The notes: a model not told the origin generated them from the sequence alone. Shown: positions 9,425 through 19,024, numbered from the stretch's first letter. The stretch is 64,000 bases of DNA from Dyadobacter pollutisoli (GCF_026625565.1 NZ_CP112998.1:2544501-2608500), one strand, 5' to 3'. Program-made: numbers and translations.

Positions 9425-10813
9425 ATGCTCAATAGATGTTTCTCCATCCTGTTTTTAACCGTGGCAATCATTCCTGCCAGTCAAAAACTCTCCGCCCAGG
9501 TTCTGTCATTAAATGATGCTGTCGAGACCGCGCTCTCCAACTACGCGTCGATCAAAGCGAAAAACAATTACCTCAGCGCGTCCAAAGCGACGGTACAGCA
9601 GAGCAAAAAAGAGTACTTGCCCAACTTCAATTTGTCTGCCCAGCAAGATTTCGGTACTATCAATGGACAAAATGGCCCATTGTACGGATTAGGCCTTTCA
9701 GTCGCATCGTCCGGATTACCACTACCGAAACAAAACTGGAATTCCGCTTTCGGTGCACTTTACCTGACCAATGTCAACTGGGATTTCTTCGCATTCGGCC
9801 GCGCCCGTGAGCGCATACAGGTTTCCGAATCCATTGTTACCCGCGATCAGAGTGATCTGGAACAGGAGCAATTTCAGCACAGCGTAAGAGTGGCAGGTGC
9901 CTATCTCAATTTACTGGTCGCACAGCGCCTCACCAAATCCTGGGAGAATAACCTGGAACGTGCATCTGCATTGAAAAGTGTGGTCGTAACCCGTGCTAAA
10001 AACGGCCTGATCCCCGGCGTAGACTCTTCGCTGGCCAATGCGGAAGTTTCCAATGCCAAAATCAGCATTACCCAGGCCAGGGATTTCGAACAGGAGCAAG
10101 CCAATAATCTGGCGCGGTTAATGGGCACCACCAATCAGCAATTTGTGCTGGATACATTGTTCATTACCAGGATTCCCGGATCGCTTTCCGATACCGTTTC
10201 CAAAACAGAAGGTCACCCGCTATTGAAATACTATTCCAACCGCATCGCCGTGAGCGACCGCCAGGCGAAATACTACCATACATTGGGTATGCCTACGTTT
10301 TCATTATTTGGTGTGTTTCAGGGCCGTGGCGCTGGTTTTTCATCCACTTATGCCACCGATCAGCATGCCTATACCCAAAGCTATTTCGAAGGTATCAAAC
10401 CCGTCCGGGCCAATTATTTGCTCGGCATCGGCGCTACCTGGAATATGACCAGTATACTACGGACCAAGCAGCAAGTAGCAGCTCAAACATTCGTTTCCAA
10501 TGCATTGAAGGAAGAATTCAACCTGGTAGACCAGCAAATTCGCAATCAACTTCTTTTGTCAGAAAACAAGATCAGGAATGCAGTTTCCAATTTTCAGGAA
10601 GCGCCGGTACAGGTCAAATCCGCGTCAGATGCGTACCTGCAAAAAAGTGTTTTATATAAAAACGGTCTGAGCAACATTGTGGATGTCACGCAAGCATTGT
10701 ACATCCTCGTGCGTGCTGAAACAAACCGCGACGTCGCGCTCAGTAATTTATGGCAGGCATTACTGCTCAAAGCAGCCGCAACCGGAGATTTTAACCTATT
10801 TCTGAATCAATAA
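9425..10813 (+). CDS. TolC family outer-membrane efflux protein
   Basis: Outer-membrane factor of a tripartite efflux pump: a trimeric beta-barrel with a periplasmic alpha-helical tunnel. From MLNRCFSILFLTVAIIPASQ the product has 462 residues with a signal peptide. It contains two OEP repeats with long amphipathic helices (ALKSVVVTRAKNGLIPGVDSS and SASDAYLQKSVLYKNGLSNIVDV) and the usual leading LSLNDAVETALSNYASIKAK. The frame can be extended 14 codons to 9383, but the signal peptide fits the ATG at 9425. Downstream are the repeat array, the RND pump and the adaptor, all on the same strand, so it is the exit duct of that pump. Confidence 0.93.
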   Translation: MLNRCFSILFLTVAIIPASQKLSAQVLSLNDAVETALSNYASIKAKNNYLSASKATVQQSKKEYLPNFNLSAQQDFGTINGQNGPLYGLGLSVASSGLPLPKQNWNSAFGALYLTNVNWDFFAFGRARERIQVSESIVTRDQSDLEQEQFQHSVRVAGAYLNLLVAQRLTKSWENNLERASALKSVVVTRAKNGLIPGVDSSLANAEVSNAKISITQARDFEQEQANNLARLMGTTNQQFVLDTLFITRIPGSLSDTVSKTEGHPLLKYYSNRIAVSDRQAKYYHTLGMPTFSLFGVFQGRGAGFSSTYATDQHAYTQSYFEGIKPVRANYLLGIGATWNMTSILRTKQQVAAQTFVSNALKEEFNLVDQQIRNQLLLSENKIRNAVSNFQEAPVQVKSASDAYLQKSVLYKNGLSNIVDVTQALYILVRAETNRDVALSNLWQALLLKAAATGDFNLFLNQ

Positions 10814-10867
10814 CAGACAGGGGCGGATTGAAAAATGAATAGTTGCGAAGTGATTTGGCCAGATATA

Positions 10868-11202
10868 GTCATTAGTGGTCATTGGTGGTCATGTATTGTC
10901 ATTAGTAGTCATTAGTGGTCATTTATAGTCATTGGTAGTCATTAGTGGTCATGTATTGTCATGTATTGTCATTGGTAGTCATTTATAGTCATTGGTAGTC
11001 ATTCATAGTCACTTATTCTAAAATCGGCAGAATCAAAAGGACAATAAATGACAATACATGACTAAAAATGACAACCCCTGACAATACATGACTAAAAATG
11101 ACAACCCCTGACCAAAAATGACAATAAATGACAACCCCTGACCAGAAATGACTAAAAATGACAACCCCTGACCAAAAATGACAACAAGTGACAATCCCTG
11201 AC
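10868..11202. repeat. Inverted pair of 10-bp-phased GTCA/TGAC arrays
   Basis: From 10868 to 11017 there are 15 consecutive 10-bp units, each beginning GTCA (for example GTCATTAGTG, GTCATGTATT, GTCATTTATA). After a 31-base spacer, 16 TGAC tetramers follow at exact 10-bp spacing, starting at 11049 and ending with the one at 11199-11202, in units such as TGACAATACA, TGACTAAAAA and TGACAACCCC. The second array is the reverse complement in type of the first. For example GTCATGTATTGTCA (10948-10961) pairs perfectly with TGACAATACATGAC (11049-11062). Transcribed, the region could fold into a long imperfect hairpin. It separates the outer-membrane factor from the RND pump gene. Confidence 0.9.
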
Positions 11203-11234
11203 ACATACCCATTGAGCCTACAAATAACAGTAAC

Positions 11235-14200
11235 ATGGATTTAATACGTTTTGCACTACGTAAACCTATTACCATCATGGTTTTGGTGGCGGGTTTATTC
11301 TTTTTCGGTATCAATGCGGTCCGGAATATCAAGGTCGATATTTTCCCGAAACTCGACCTGCCTGTGATGTACATTGCGCACCCGTTTGGAGGGTATACTC
11401 CTACGCAGATGGAGACATTCTTTGCGAAGCAGTACATCAATATTTTGCTGTATGTCAATGGTATTAAGAGCATTGAAACAAAAAATATACAGGGACTTAC
11501 CCTGATGAAGATCAATTTTTACCCGGGTACGAACATGGCGCAGGCCTCGGCTGAGCTCAGTTCATTCACGAATCGCGCCCAGGCGATCTTTCCCCCAGGG
11601 TCCAACCCGCCATTCATTATCCGTTTCGATGCGTCTACCCTACCCGTTGGTCAATTGGTCATTAGCAGCGAAAAACGCTCTAATAATGAGTTGCTGGATC
11701 TTGCCAACGTATATGTACGGTCTACATTTACATCCATTCCCGGACTTGTTTCGGCCCCGCCTTTTGGAGGAAACATCAGGACGGTTGTCATTAAAGCTGA
11801 TCCCGAACTCATGCGTTCGCATAATCTTTCAACCGATCAGCTGGTGGAAGCATTGCGTGTCAACAACCAGACGGCGCCTTCGGGTAATGTACGGATCGGT
11901 GATAAAAACTACATTACGCCGACCAATACCACGGTTCGACATATTAAGGATTTTGAAAATATTCCATTGTTCAAAGGCCAGGTTCAGAACCTTTACCTGC
12001 GCGACGTGGCTACTGTGGAAGACGGGGCGGACATAACGGCGGGTTATGGCCTTGTGAATGGCAAGCGGTCAGTTTATTTGAGTATTGCCAAAAGTGCCGA
12101 TGCTTCTACCTGGGAAGTGGTTCAAAACCTGAAAAAGGCCATGCCGCGCATCCAGAGCACATTGCCGGAAGATGTGAAGATCAGTTACGAATTTGACCAA
12201 TCGACCTATGTAATGAACTCGGTGATGAGTTTGTTGACGGAAGGTACCATTGGGGCGATCCTCACAGGTTTAATGGTATTGCTGTTCCTCGGCGACGCAA
12301 GAGGCGCATTAATCGTGATCCTGACTATTCCTACTTCCATCATTTCCGGCGTTTTGTTCCTCAATTTATTTGGACAAACCATTAACATCATGACGTTGAG
12401 CGGGCTGGCATTGGCGATTGGAATTCTCGTCGATGAAAGTACCGTGACCATTGAAAACATTCACCAGCACCTGGATATGGGCAAACCCAAAGCCCTCGCG
12501 ATCTGGGACGCCTGTCAGGAAATTGCCTTTCCGAAACTGCTGATCCTGTTCTGTATCCTCGCGGTATTTGCGCCAGCCTTCACAATGGGCGGTATTCCGG
12601 GATCATTGTTCTTGCCTCTCGCGCTTGCGATCGGTTTCAGTATGATCATTTCCTACTTTCTGGCGCAGACTTTCGTGCCGGTGATGGCGAACTGGATCAT
12701 GAAGGTAAAGCATCACAAAAAACAAGATGGCGGCGAAATGAGCGATTCGGAAGAATTTGCAGCTTCCGGCCTGAGCAGAAATAAAGACGAGCAAAAAGAA
12801 GCACTCATTCACCGGGCCGATAGCGACCAGAATGGCACGATCAGCCCATTTGAACGTATTCGCGCCAGATTCATGCGGTTTATCAAGCGAATGATCCCCT
12901 ACCGCAAGCCTATTGTGATCACTTACCTGATCGTCACGTCAGCATTGGCCGGATTGATGCTTACTAACATTGGAAAAGATGTTTTGCCAAAAGTAAATGG
13001 TAACCAGTTTCAGGTAAGGCTGCGCGCGCCCGAAGGTACCCGGATTGAACGGACTGAGGAGAAAACGCTGAAAACCATTCAGGCGATCAAAGATATTGTA
13101 GGAAGCGAAAATGTGTCGGTAACCTCAGCCTATGTCGGACAGCACCCAGCATTGTTTTCAATCAGCCCGATCTATTTGTGGATGGCCGGGCCGCAGGAAG
13201 CCGTTTTGCAGGTTGGGTTAAGCGAAGGTTTTCACCCTAATCTGGATGAATTAAAGGAAAAAATCAGGAAACGGGTCAGTGAAACCATTTCGGACCTTGC
13301 GCTTTCATTTGAACCCATTGAACTGACTGACAAGATTTTAAGTCAGGGATCCTCTACTCCGATCGAAGTACGGATGTCGGGGCGGGATAAGAAGGTGAAT
13401 GAACAATATGCTCAGAAGGTCATTAAAAGACTCAAAGAGATTAGCTACCTGCGTGATATTCAGCTGGGACAATCCAACAAATATCCAGCAATCAACATTG
13501 AGGTAGACCGGACACGCGCCGCTCAGCTGGGTGTTGATATGAATGATGTTTCCAAATCCCTAGTCGCTTCTACTTCCTCGTCCCGCTACACCGATAAGAA
13601 CATTTGGGTCGACGAAAAAGGTGGATTCAGCTATAATGTGCAGGTTTTGATCCCTGAAAGCAAGATGAACAGTATCAATGATATAGGTGAAATACCGCTG
13701 CTGAGAAACTCCAATCGTCCTGTGCTCGGTGACATTGCCACCATTACGCCTGACACTACTTATGGTGAAAATGATAACCTCGGCTCCATGCCTGTGTTGT
13801 CGGTCACAGCCAATCTCAATAACATTGATTTGGGAGTTGCAAAGGCTGATGTTGAAAAAGCACTGGCGTCGCTCGGCGAGTTGCCAAGGGGGCTTTCAGT
13901 CGAACTCGTAGGACTTAGCCAGACATTGACCGATACGCTAGAAAGTCTTCAAAACGGTCTTGTAGTAGCGATTGTCGTGATATTTTTGATGCTGGCTGCC
14001 AATTTTCAATCATTCAAAGTTTCTGCCATTGTACTGACCACAGTACCGGCGGTTGTATTCGGTTCGTTGGCATTGCTGATGATTACGGGCTCCACATTGA
14101 ACCTTCAATCCTATATGGGCATTATTATGTCCGTCGGGGTGTCTATATCGAATGCGGTACTGCTCATTACCAATGCCGAACAGCTGAGAAAGTACAGCGG

Positions 14201-14495
14201 TGATGCAGTGGCGGCCGCGCAGGAATCCGCTGGCTTGCGCCTCCGCCCGATCGTGATGACGGCCGTAGCCATGGTGGTGGGTATGATCCCGATGGCGAGC
14301 GGATTGGGAGAAGCCGGTGACCAGTCTTCTCCACTCGGAAGAGCCGTAATTGGCGGGTTGATTGCATCTACTTTTGCCGCATTGTTTATCCTGCCGCTGG
14401 TTTTCGCGTGGGGACAGGGTAAGGCTACCACGCAGAGTGTTTCGCTTGATCCAGAAGATGAAGAAAGCAAGTTTTATGTTCCTATGGCCAAATAA
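11235..14495 (+). CDS. RND family efflux transporter permease
   Basis: Inner-membrane proton-driven pump of the RND superfamily, 1086 residues, with the usual 12-TM plan and two large periplasmic loops. N-terminal TM1 is in RKPITIMVLVAGLFFFGINAV, and TM2-6 lie near residues 325-500. The TM4 motif reads ILVDESTVTIENIH. The first proton-relay aspartate is D400, but its partner is E401 rather than Asp. The TM10 relay lysine of AcrB is replaced (SISNA, residues 970-974). The cytoplasmic loop before TM7 is long and charged and contains a canonical EF-hand loop, DSDQNGTISPFE (residues 529-540). It forms one set with the TolC-like gene upstream and the adaptor gene 25 bases downstream. The substrate is unknown. 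Confidence 0.94.
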   Translation: MDLIRFALRKPITIMVLVAGLFFFGINAVRNIKVDIFPKLDLPVMYIAHPFGGYTPTQMETFFAKQYINILLYVNGIKSIETKNIQGLTLMKINFYPGTNMAQASAELSSFTNRAQAIFPPGSNPPFIIRFDASTLPVGQLVISSEKRSNNELLDLANVYVRSTFTSIPGLVSAPPFGGNIRTVVIKADPELMRSHNLSTDQLVEALRVNNQTAPSGNVRIGDKNYITPTNTTVRHIKDFENIPLFKGQVQNLYLRDVATVEDGADITAGYGLVNGKRSVYLSIAKSADASTWEVVQNLKKAMPRIQSTLPEDVKISYEFDQSTYVMNSVMSLLTEGTIGAILTGLMVLLFLGDARGALIVILTIPTSIISGVLFLNLFGQTINIMTLSGLALAIGILVDESTVTIENIHQHLDMGKPKALAIWDACQEIAFPKLLILFCILAVFAPAFTMGGIPGSLFLPLALAIGFSMIISYFLAQTFVPVMANWIMKVKHHKKQDGGEMSDSEEFAASGLSRNKDEQKEALIHRADSDQNGTISPFERIRARFMRFIKRMIPYRKPIVITYLIVTSALAGLMLTNIGKDVLPKVNGNQFQVRLRAPEGTRIERTEEKTLKTIQAIKDIVGSENVSVTSAYVGQHPALFSISPIYLWMAGPQEAVLQVGLSEGFHPNLDELKEKIRKRVSETISDLALSFEPIELTDKILSQGSSTPIEVRMSGRDKKVNEQYAQKVIKRLKEISYLRDIQLGQSNKYPAINIEVDRTRAAQLGVDMNDVSKSLVASTSSSRYTDKNIWVDEKGGFSYNVQVLIPESKMNSINDIGEIPLLRNSNRPVLGDIATITPDTTYGENDNLGSMPVLSVTANLNNIDLGVAKADVEKALASLGELPRGLSVELVGLSQTLTDTLESLQNGLVVAIVVIFLMLAANFQSFKVSAIVLTTVPAVVFGSLALLMITGSTLNLQSYMGIIMSVGVSISNAVLLITNAEQLRKYSGDAVAAAQESAGLRLRPIVMTAVAMVVGMIPMASGLGEAGDQSSPLGRAVIGGLIASTFAALFILPLVFAWGQGKATTQSVSLDPEDEESKFYVPMAK

Positions 14496-14519
14496 TCTAA
14501 GAGTCGAACTGATCCTACA

Positions 14520-15644
14520 ATGAAAAATATACGTCACATCGCCCTGACCGTACTGGTCGCCGCCACCGCGCCGGTATTACAAAACTGCGGATCTTCCAAA
14601 GCGGAGGAAGAAGAAAACAAAAAAGCCCCGGTGGAAGCAGCCGCAGTTGAAACATTTACATTGCAAAAGCATTCACTGGCTTCCAGCTTGCAGATTCCAG
14701 GCGAGCTGATCGCTTTCCAGCAGGTAGATTTGTATGCCAAAGTGAGCAGTTTTGTAAAGAAACTGCACGCCGATGTCGGTACCGAGGTGCAGCAAGGCCA
14801 GCTCCTTGCTTCCATGGAGGCCCCTGAGCTCACTTCACAGCTGATAGGCAGCGAATCGAGACTTAAATCGCAGGAGGCCATTTACCAGGCCAGCAAAGCC
14901 AATTACGAACGGCTGCTCGAAACCAGCAAAACACCCGGTACAGTCTCTCAAAACGACCTGGACGTAGCTTTGGCCAAAAGAAATTCCGACCTCGCACAGC
15001 TTGATGCAGCCAGATCGACGAGCAAAGAAATAACCGATACCAGAAATTACCTGGAAATCCGCGCACCATTCAGCGGCGTCATCACGGCACGTAATGTGAG
15101 CGCAGGCGCTTATGTAGGCCCGTCAGGCAAAGGTTCTGAATTTCCTTTGTTTACATTGGTTGAACAGCGTAAACTGAGACTGGTGGTGAGCGTTCCGGAG
15201 GCATATACCAGCTATTTGAAAAACAAAAGCGAGGTAACTTTCAAAGTAAAATCATTACCTAACCAGAGTTTCCCCGCCAAAGTAAGTCGCCTGGCTGGTG
15301 CGCTCGACACTCGTTTAAGATCGCAAAGGACGGAAATGGATGTGGTTAACAGTGATAGAAAACTTTTACCCGGTATGATTGCCGAAGTTTCTATCCCATT
15401 GACCGGTGATGTGAACTCTTATGCTATTCCAAAGTCAGCTGTTTTGAATTCCACGCAAGGAACCTATGTCATCAAGGTTGTTGATCAAAAAGCGGTGTGG
15501 GTACCGATCAAAACGGGTACAAGCAGTGACGATAAAACGGAGATTTTTGGAGACATTAAGGAGGGCGATACGATCGTGAAAATCGCCAATGAAGAAATCA
15601 GGGACAATGCGGAAGTGAAACACACCAAACAGGTTTCATTATAA
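14520..15644 (+). CDS. RND efflux periplasmic adaptor (MFP/HlyD family) lipoprotein
   Basis: Links the RND pump to the outer-membrane factor. The 374-residue protein has a lipoprotein signal ending VLQNC with C23 as the lipidated residue. It then has a barrel-sandwich (biotinyl-lipoyl-like) half VDLYAKVSSFVKKLHADVGT, an alpha-hairpin (residues 100-165), the second lipoyl half IRAPFSGVITARNVSAGAYV and the beta-barrel domain (about residues 205-290). It starts 24 bases after the RND stop and the transcript ends at the hairpin that follows. Domain order and context agree. Confidence 0.93.
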   Translation: MKNIRHIALTVLVAATAPVLQNCGSSKAEEEENKKAPVEAAAVETFTLQKHSLASSLQIPGELIAFQQVDLYAKVSSFVKKLHADVGTEVQQGQLLASMEAPELTSQLIGSESRLKSQEAIYQASKANYERLLETSKTPGTVSQNDLDVALAKRNSDLAQLDAARSTSKEITDTRNYLEIRAPFSGVITARNVSAGAYVGPSGKGSEFPLFTLVEQRKLRLVVSVPEAYTSYLKNKSEVTFKVKSLPNQSFPAKVSRLAGALDTRLRSQRTEMDVVNSDRKLLPGMIAEVSIPLTGDVNSYAIPKSAVLNSTQGTYVIKVVDQKAVWVPIKTGTSSDDKTEIFGDIKEGDTIVKIANEEIRDNAEVKHTKQVSL

Positions 15645-15686
15645 AAAATACAGTGAACCGGCGACGAGCTAGTTCACTGTATTTTT
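15644..15686. terminator. Bidirectional hairpin terminator
   Basis: Perfect 15-bp stem AAAAATACAGTGAAC (15644-15658) / GTTCACTGTATTTTT (15672-15686) with a 13-base loop. It lies between the convergent adaptor gene and the DUF6134-like gene, and overlaps the 3' end of the latter. Confidence 0.85.
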
Positions 15687-16319
15687 CCCTTCATTCAAAA
15701 CTATGCGCAGCTTAAATCCTGCCAAATCGGTCTTTACCTCACGGCAAAGGCCGTTTTTGTAAGAATATATCCCTTGTTTTCCGTCTGGTAGTGAAACGCC
15801 ATATTTGCCTTCCGACAGTTTCTTGACGCTGCACATTTTACCGTATCGTTCGGAATACACCTCATTAATGTTAATAGGCTCTTTGTAATATAAACCTGTA
15901 ATAGTGCTGTTAATGGGACTATTAAACTCTATTTTAGGCTTGTCCTTCCCATCCTCGCCGGAAAACAATACTTCATACAGTGATTTGACGCTGCTTTTAG
16001 TTTGAGTTCTTTCTTTTAGGTCACCATTCACATGATGCGCACAGGTGGCAGATATCAATTTTCCCTGCGAATAGTTTGTCTGGGTCGAGTACTTGCCTTT
16101 ATAAAACATGATTTTAAAATCCGACTCGATCCGGTGGGTCTCAGTATTATCTTTTCCTTTATCGTCAAATACTTTTAATGAACCGATGGTACGGCCCGCG
16201 ACGATCACATCATACACATTTTGAGCTTTTACAGCCCAAACAGAAAGGAATAACCATCCAAAAACTACAAATCCTGAAACGCTCATCTTGTCAAGGTTTA
16301 GTCGGGAAATAGTGTGCAA
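15669..16319 (-). CDS. DUF6134-like secreted protein
   Basis: A 216-residue exported protein. Its N-terminal hydrophobic stretch (GFVVFGWLFLSVWAVKAQ) ends in a likely signal-peptidase site. The start at 16319 provides basic residues before the hydrophobic core; an internal Met at residue 12 would not. The body reads as beta-rich with VAGRTIGSLKV near residues 41-51 and LYYKEPININEVYSERYG near 143-160. This resembles the DUF6134 family from memory; that assignment is moderate. Family function is not known. It is a single gene with a perfect terminator at its 3' end. Confidence 0.65.
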   Translation of the reverse strand: MHTISRLNLDKMSVSGFVVFGWLFLSVWAVKAQNVYDVIVAGRTIGSLKVFDDKGKDNTETHRIESDFKIMFYKGKYSTQTNYSQGKLISATCAHHVNGDLKERTQTKSSVKSLYEVLFSGEDGKDKPKIEFNSPINSTITGLYYKEPININEVYSERYGKMCSVKKLSEGKYGVSLPDGKQGIYSYKNGLCREVKTDLAGFKLRIVLNEGKNTVN

Positions 16320-16455
16320 TCTTTATATAACAGTACAACTTTTGTTCCTATTGCCCCTGATGGACATTATCAGCATTATATCGGATTCCTCCTCTGGGAA
16401 CTGTGGATCAATTGAGGCATAATATACCACAAATCACCAGTTCCCCCTAACCGCT

Positions 16456-17100
16456 TTAGAATTTGCCGAATTTCAGCGTAAGATTGTATGAAATATTGCT
16501 CAGGTCGCTGTCTGTCAGGCCATTTCCTTTGGCATTGAAAGCTTTGCGATATGACACGCCGGGGCTAAATCTCATCCATTTCAGCACATTAAATTCAACC
16601 TGCACACCGGGCTCCATCACAAAGAAACATTTTACATCGTCATCATCATAGCGATCGTCCCAGTCAATATCATCCCAGTCATCCACATCGTGGCGGTCGT
16701 ACTGCAATGTGAATCCGGTACCTGTTAACAGATTGACATTAACATGCACCATTTTGGTTGATGCAACCACATATTCAGTCATTAAACCCAGCTGTCCGTA
16801 CTGGTAAGTCATTTTTCGCCCTGGAAACTGCTGGCTTTCAAGCGGTACCGGAATGTGATTGGTAGTTGCGGCCGCCCCTACTCCCAGCATAAAACGCTGG
16901 TTGACAAACCAGCCGCCATAAATTTCAGCCATATTGGCAAAGTCACCATTGATCTTGGTAAACTTATTGGAAATGGCCGCGTAACCGCCAGACCTGCGAA
17001 TACCCGAATTTCTAAAAATAGTCTGGTTTTCCTGCGCGACCGAATCCGTTATGGCCGCAAGACAAAAAATGAATGTGAGTGATAAGAAGATATTTTTCAT
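16456..17100 (-). CDS. Hypothetical outer-membrane beta-barrel protein
   Basis: 214 residues with a signal peptide (MKNIFLSLTFIFCLAAITDS). The alternating hydrophobic strands and the terminal strand ISYNLTLKFGKF, ending in Phe, are typical of small outer-membrane barrels. An acidic patch, HDVDDWDDIDWDDRYDDDD, lies near residues 137-155, probably in an extracellular loop, and could bind cations (inference). The neighbours are unrelated single genes. No specific family was recognised. Confidence 0.65.
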   Translation of the reverse strand: MKNIFLSLTFIFCLAAITDSVAQENQTIFRNSGIRRSGGYAAISNKFTKINGDFANMAEIYGGWFVNQRFMLGVGAAATTNHIPVPLESQQFPGRKMTYQYGQLGLMTEYVVASTKMVHVNVNLLTGTGFTLQYDRHDVDDWDDIDWDDRYDDDDVKCFFVMEPGVQVEFNVLKWMRFSPGVSYRKAFNAKGNGLTDSDLSNISYNLTLKFGKF

Positions 17101-17179
17101 GATTTCTGATTTGTTTATTCTCAGACAATCCAGAAAAACATCCCCCCTATCCCGTGCTTAAAAATTTCAAGTCTATCAG

Positions 17180-18685
17180 TTATTTGGCAAGCGAAAAGTC
17201 CAGTTGCTGGATCAATGCAGGGTTTTCCGGCGATAATGTAAAATATACCCGGATATCACCGGTAGTACCTTTCAGCAGAAAAGTGCCGCGTAACTGATTC
17301 TCCGCATTCATATCGGTAGACCCGGTAATGCTGCCCGTTTTGGCCAGTAGCAGGTCCAGTTCCTTTTTACGATGCGATACCGAGCGGTCCGGGAAGAAAT
17401 TCTCGGCGAAAATGCCACTTTGCTCCGCATTTTTCCAGTCCGGGACCAGTTTGACCAGTTGTTCTTTTCGTTGTTTCAAAATATTAGAAACCTTTACCGG
17501 AAGCGGTTTCAGGTCGGCCAGGGCAATAACTGTATCCAAAACTGCCATGTTAATGGTCGCCATACCGGCATAGGTACGGTTCGCGTGCGCGATTATTCCG
17601 ATACCATATTCAGGCAGGATCTGCCATTGGCTTCCAAAACCGGGTAACCCGCCGGTATGCCCGATACCCGTCCTACCCTCGCAATCGCTGCTCCACCGTA
17701 AGCCATAGCCATACGCCGACGTCATAGCGCAGGCGCGTCCGCTCGGGTACTTGTATGAGGCATTCAAACTATTGAAATTCCAGGGCATTTGCATTTCCCG
17801 CACGTCACTGCGTAAAATCGGCCCTCTTTCCGGTGATGAACTCGGTGGCCAGGCTGATAAATGAAACGCCACATATTTGCTAAAATCATCAATTGAAGTG
17901 ATCAGGCCGCCCATTGCTCCATAAGTACCATCATGCAAAAGTTCCTCTTCTTTCCACACATCATCTTCGTACCGATAGCCGTGCGCTAGTAGTGCTTTCG
18001 GAGCTTTGGAATATTCCCAGATCGTGTTATTCATTCCAAGTGGCTTCAAAATCATCTCATTAATATACTCCTGATATGGCTTGCCAGACACATTGGTAAT
18101 AATCCTGCCCAGCATCGCAAAACCCAGATTGGCGTATTCATAAGTAACACCGGGAACATTGGAAAACGATATTCCTTTTTTGATCAGCTCGATCAGCTCC
18201 TCATCCTTAGTATCCAGCTGCCGGTCGCCCCAGGGATTATCCTCGGGAAAGCCTGCCGCGTGGGTCAGCAAATGCCTGACCGTGATCGGCGGAGCATCGG
18301 TCGTCAATGAAGGCATTGTTTTCAATTCAGGGATATATAAATAGGCAGGATCGTCCAGTTTCAATTTACCTTCTTTCCGCAGCGCCAGAATGCCCATTGC
18401 CGTCACACTTTTGGACATTGATGCAATCCTGAACAATGATCCGGGCGTGGCTTTCACTGACGTCGCGATCTCCGAAAAACCATTGGCTCCCGAAAGTATC
18501 AGGTCCCCGTCCACTACCAGCCCGAATGCCAGGCCCGGGAAATGATTTTTTTCAGAATAGTCCTTATACAATTTTTCGATCACCGGCAAAGTAGCCTTGA
18601 TCTTTTTGATACGCTCCGTCTGAATCTGTTGGGCCGATGCGGCGAGGGCAAAAAAGCTCATGAGTAAAGTAGAACTCAGTCTCAT
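17180..18685 (-). CDS. Serine hydrolase of the class C beta-lactamase family
   Basis: 501 residues with a signal peptide (MRLSSTLLMSFFALAASAQQ). The catalytic SxxK is S89-M-S-K92. The Y-x-N motif is in YEYANLGFAMLGR near residue 185, and the third motif is HTGG in GIGHTGGLPGFGS. These define the beta-lactamase/transpeptidase-like fold (Beta-lactamase PF00144). A C-terminal extension of about 110 residues ends LSPENPALIQQLDFSLAK. Members act as D-aminopeptidases, esterases or peptidoglycan-related hydrolases, and true beta-lactam resistance cannot be inferred. It is transcribed divergently from the MFS gene. Confidence 0.9.
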   Translation of the reverse strand: MRLSSTLLMSFFALAASAQQIQTERIKKIKATLPVIEKLYKDYSEKNHFPGLAFGLVVDGDLILSGANGFSEIATSVKATPGSLFRIASMSKSVTAMGILALRKEGKLKLDDPAYLYIPELKTMPSLTTDAPPITVRHLLTHAAGFPEDNPWGDRQLDTKDEELIELIKKGISFSNVPGVTYEYANLGFAMLGRIITNVSGKPYQEYINEMILKPLGMNNTIWEYSKAPKALLAHGYRYEDDVWKEEELLHDGTYGAMGGLITSIDDFSKYVAFHLSAWPPSSSPERGPILRSDVREMQMPWNFNSLNASYKYPSGRACAMTSAYGYGLRWSSDCEGRTGIGHTGGLPGFGSQWQILPEYGIGIIAHANRTYAGMATINMAVLDTVIALADLKPLPVKVSNILKQRKEQLVKLVPDWKNAEQSGIFAENFFPDRSVSHRKKELDLLLAKTGSITGSTDMNAENQLRGTFLLKGTTGDIRVYFTLSPENPALIQQLDFSLAK

Positions 18686-19024
18686 TTTAGGAAATTTTAG
18701 TGAAAAGGTGATGGGTGAATTTAGTGAATCAGAACTGTTTTATCTACCATTTTTTCGATTTCGTTTATAAACCGCTGCAATTCGATATTACAATATTCCA
18801 CTTTCTTGGTTTTGTACAACACATACTTTTTAATTTAATTAAAAAAGTACAATTTATTTGAATTAAATCTGCACTCAATGCGTTAATTTTGCATCTGTAA
18901 GTCTTTTAACAAAAGAATAGTCCATTTTCAAAGACACAGAGTAATCAACCAAGAAATTAAAAAAATCATATTATATAAATACGAACTATTAGTCACACAC
19001 GTTGTTCGTTAAATTTTCGCTCCT
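18686..19024. other. A/T-rich divergent promoter region with palindrome
   Basis: 339 bases between the serine hydrolase and MFS genes. It contains an imperfect 26-base palindrome at 18824-18849 (left half TACTTTTTAATT, right half AATTAAAAAAGTA), flanked by TTGTAC (18812-18817) and GTACAA (18847-18852). A -7-like TAATTTTG sits at 18884-18891 with TTTG at 18857-18860. It probably holds the MFS gene promoter and an operator. The regulator is not identified. Confidence 0.45.

Noticed and set aside
10868..11202. CRISPR array
   Set aside because: Units are 10 bases with no separate repeats and spacers, and no cas gene is nearby.
11013..11515. Overlapping open frames on the minus strand through the TGAC array
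   Set aside because: Their repetitive product (…SGVVIFSHFW…) is a by-product of the 10-bp repeat read in groups of three; no start context or family similarity.
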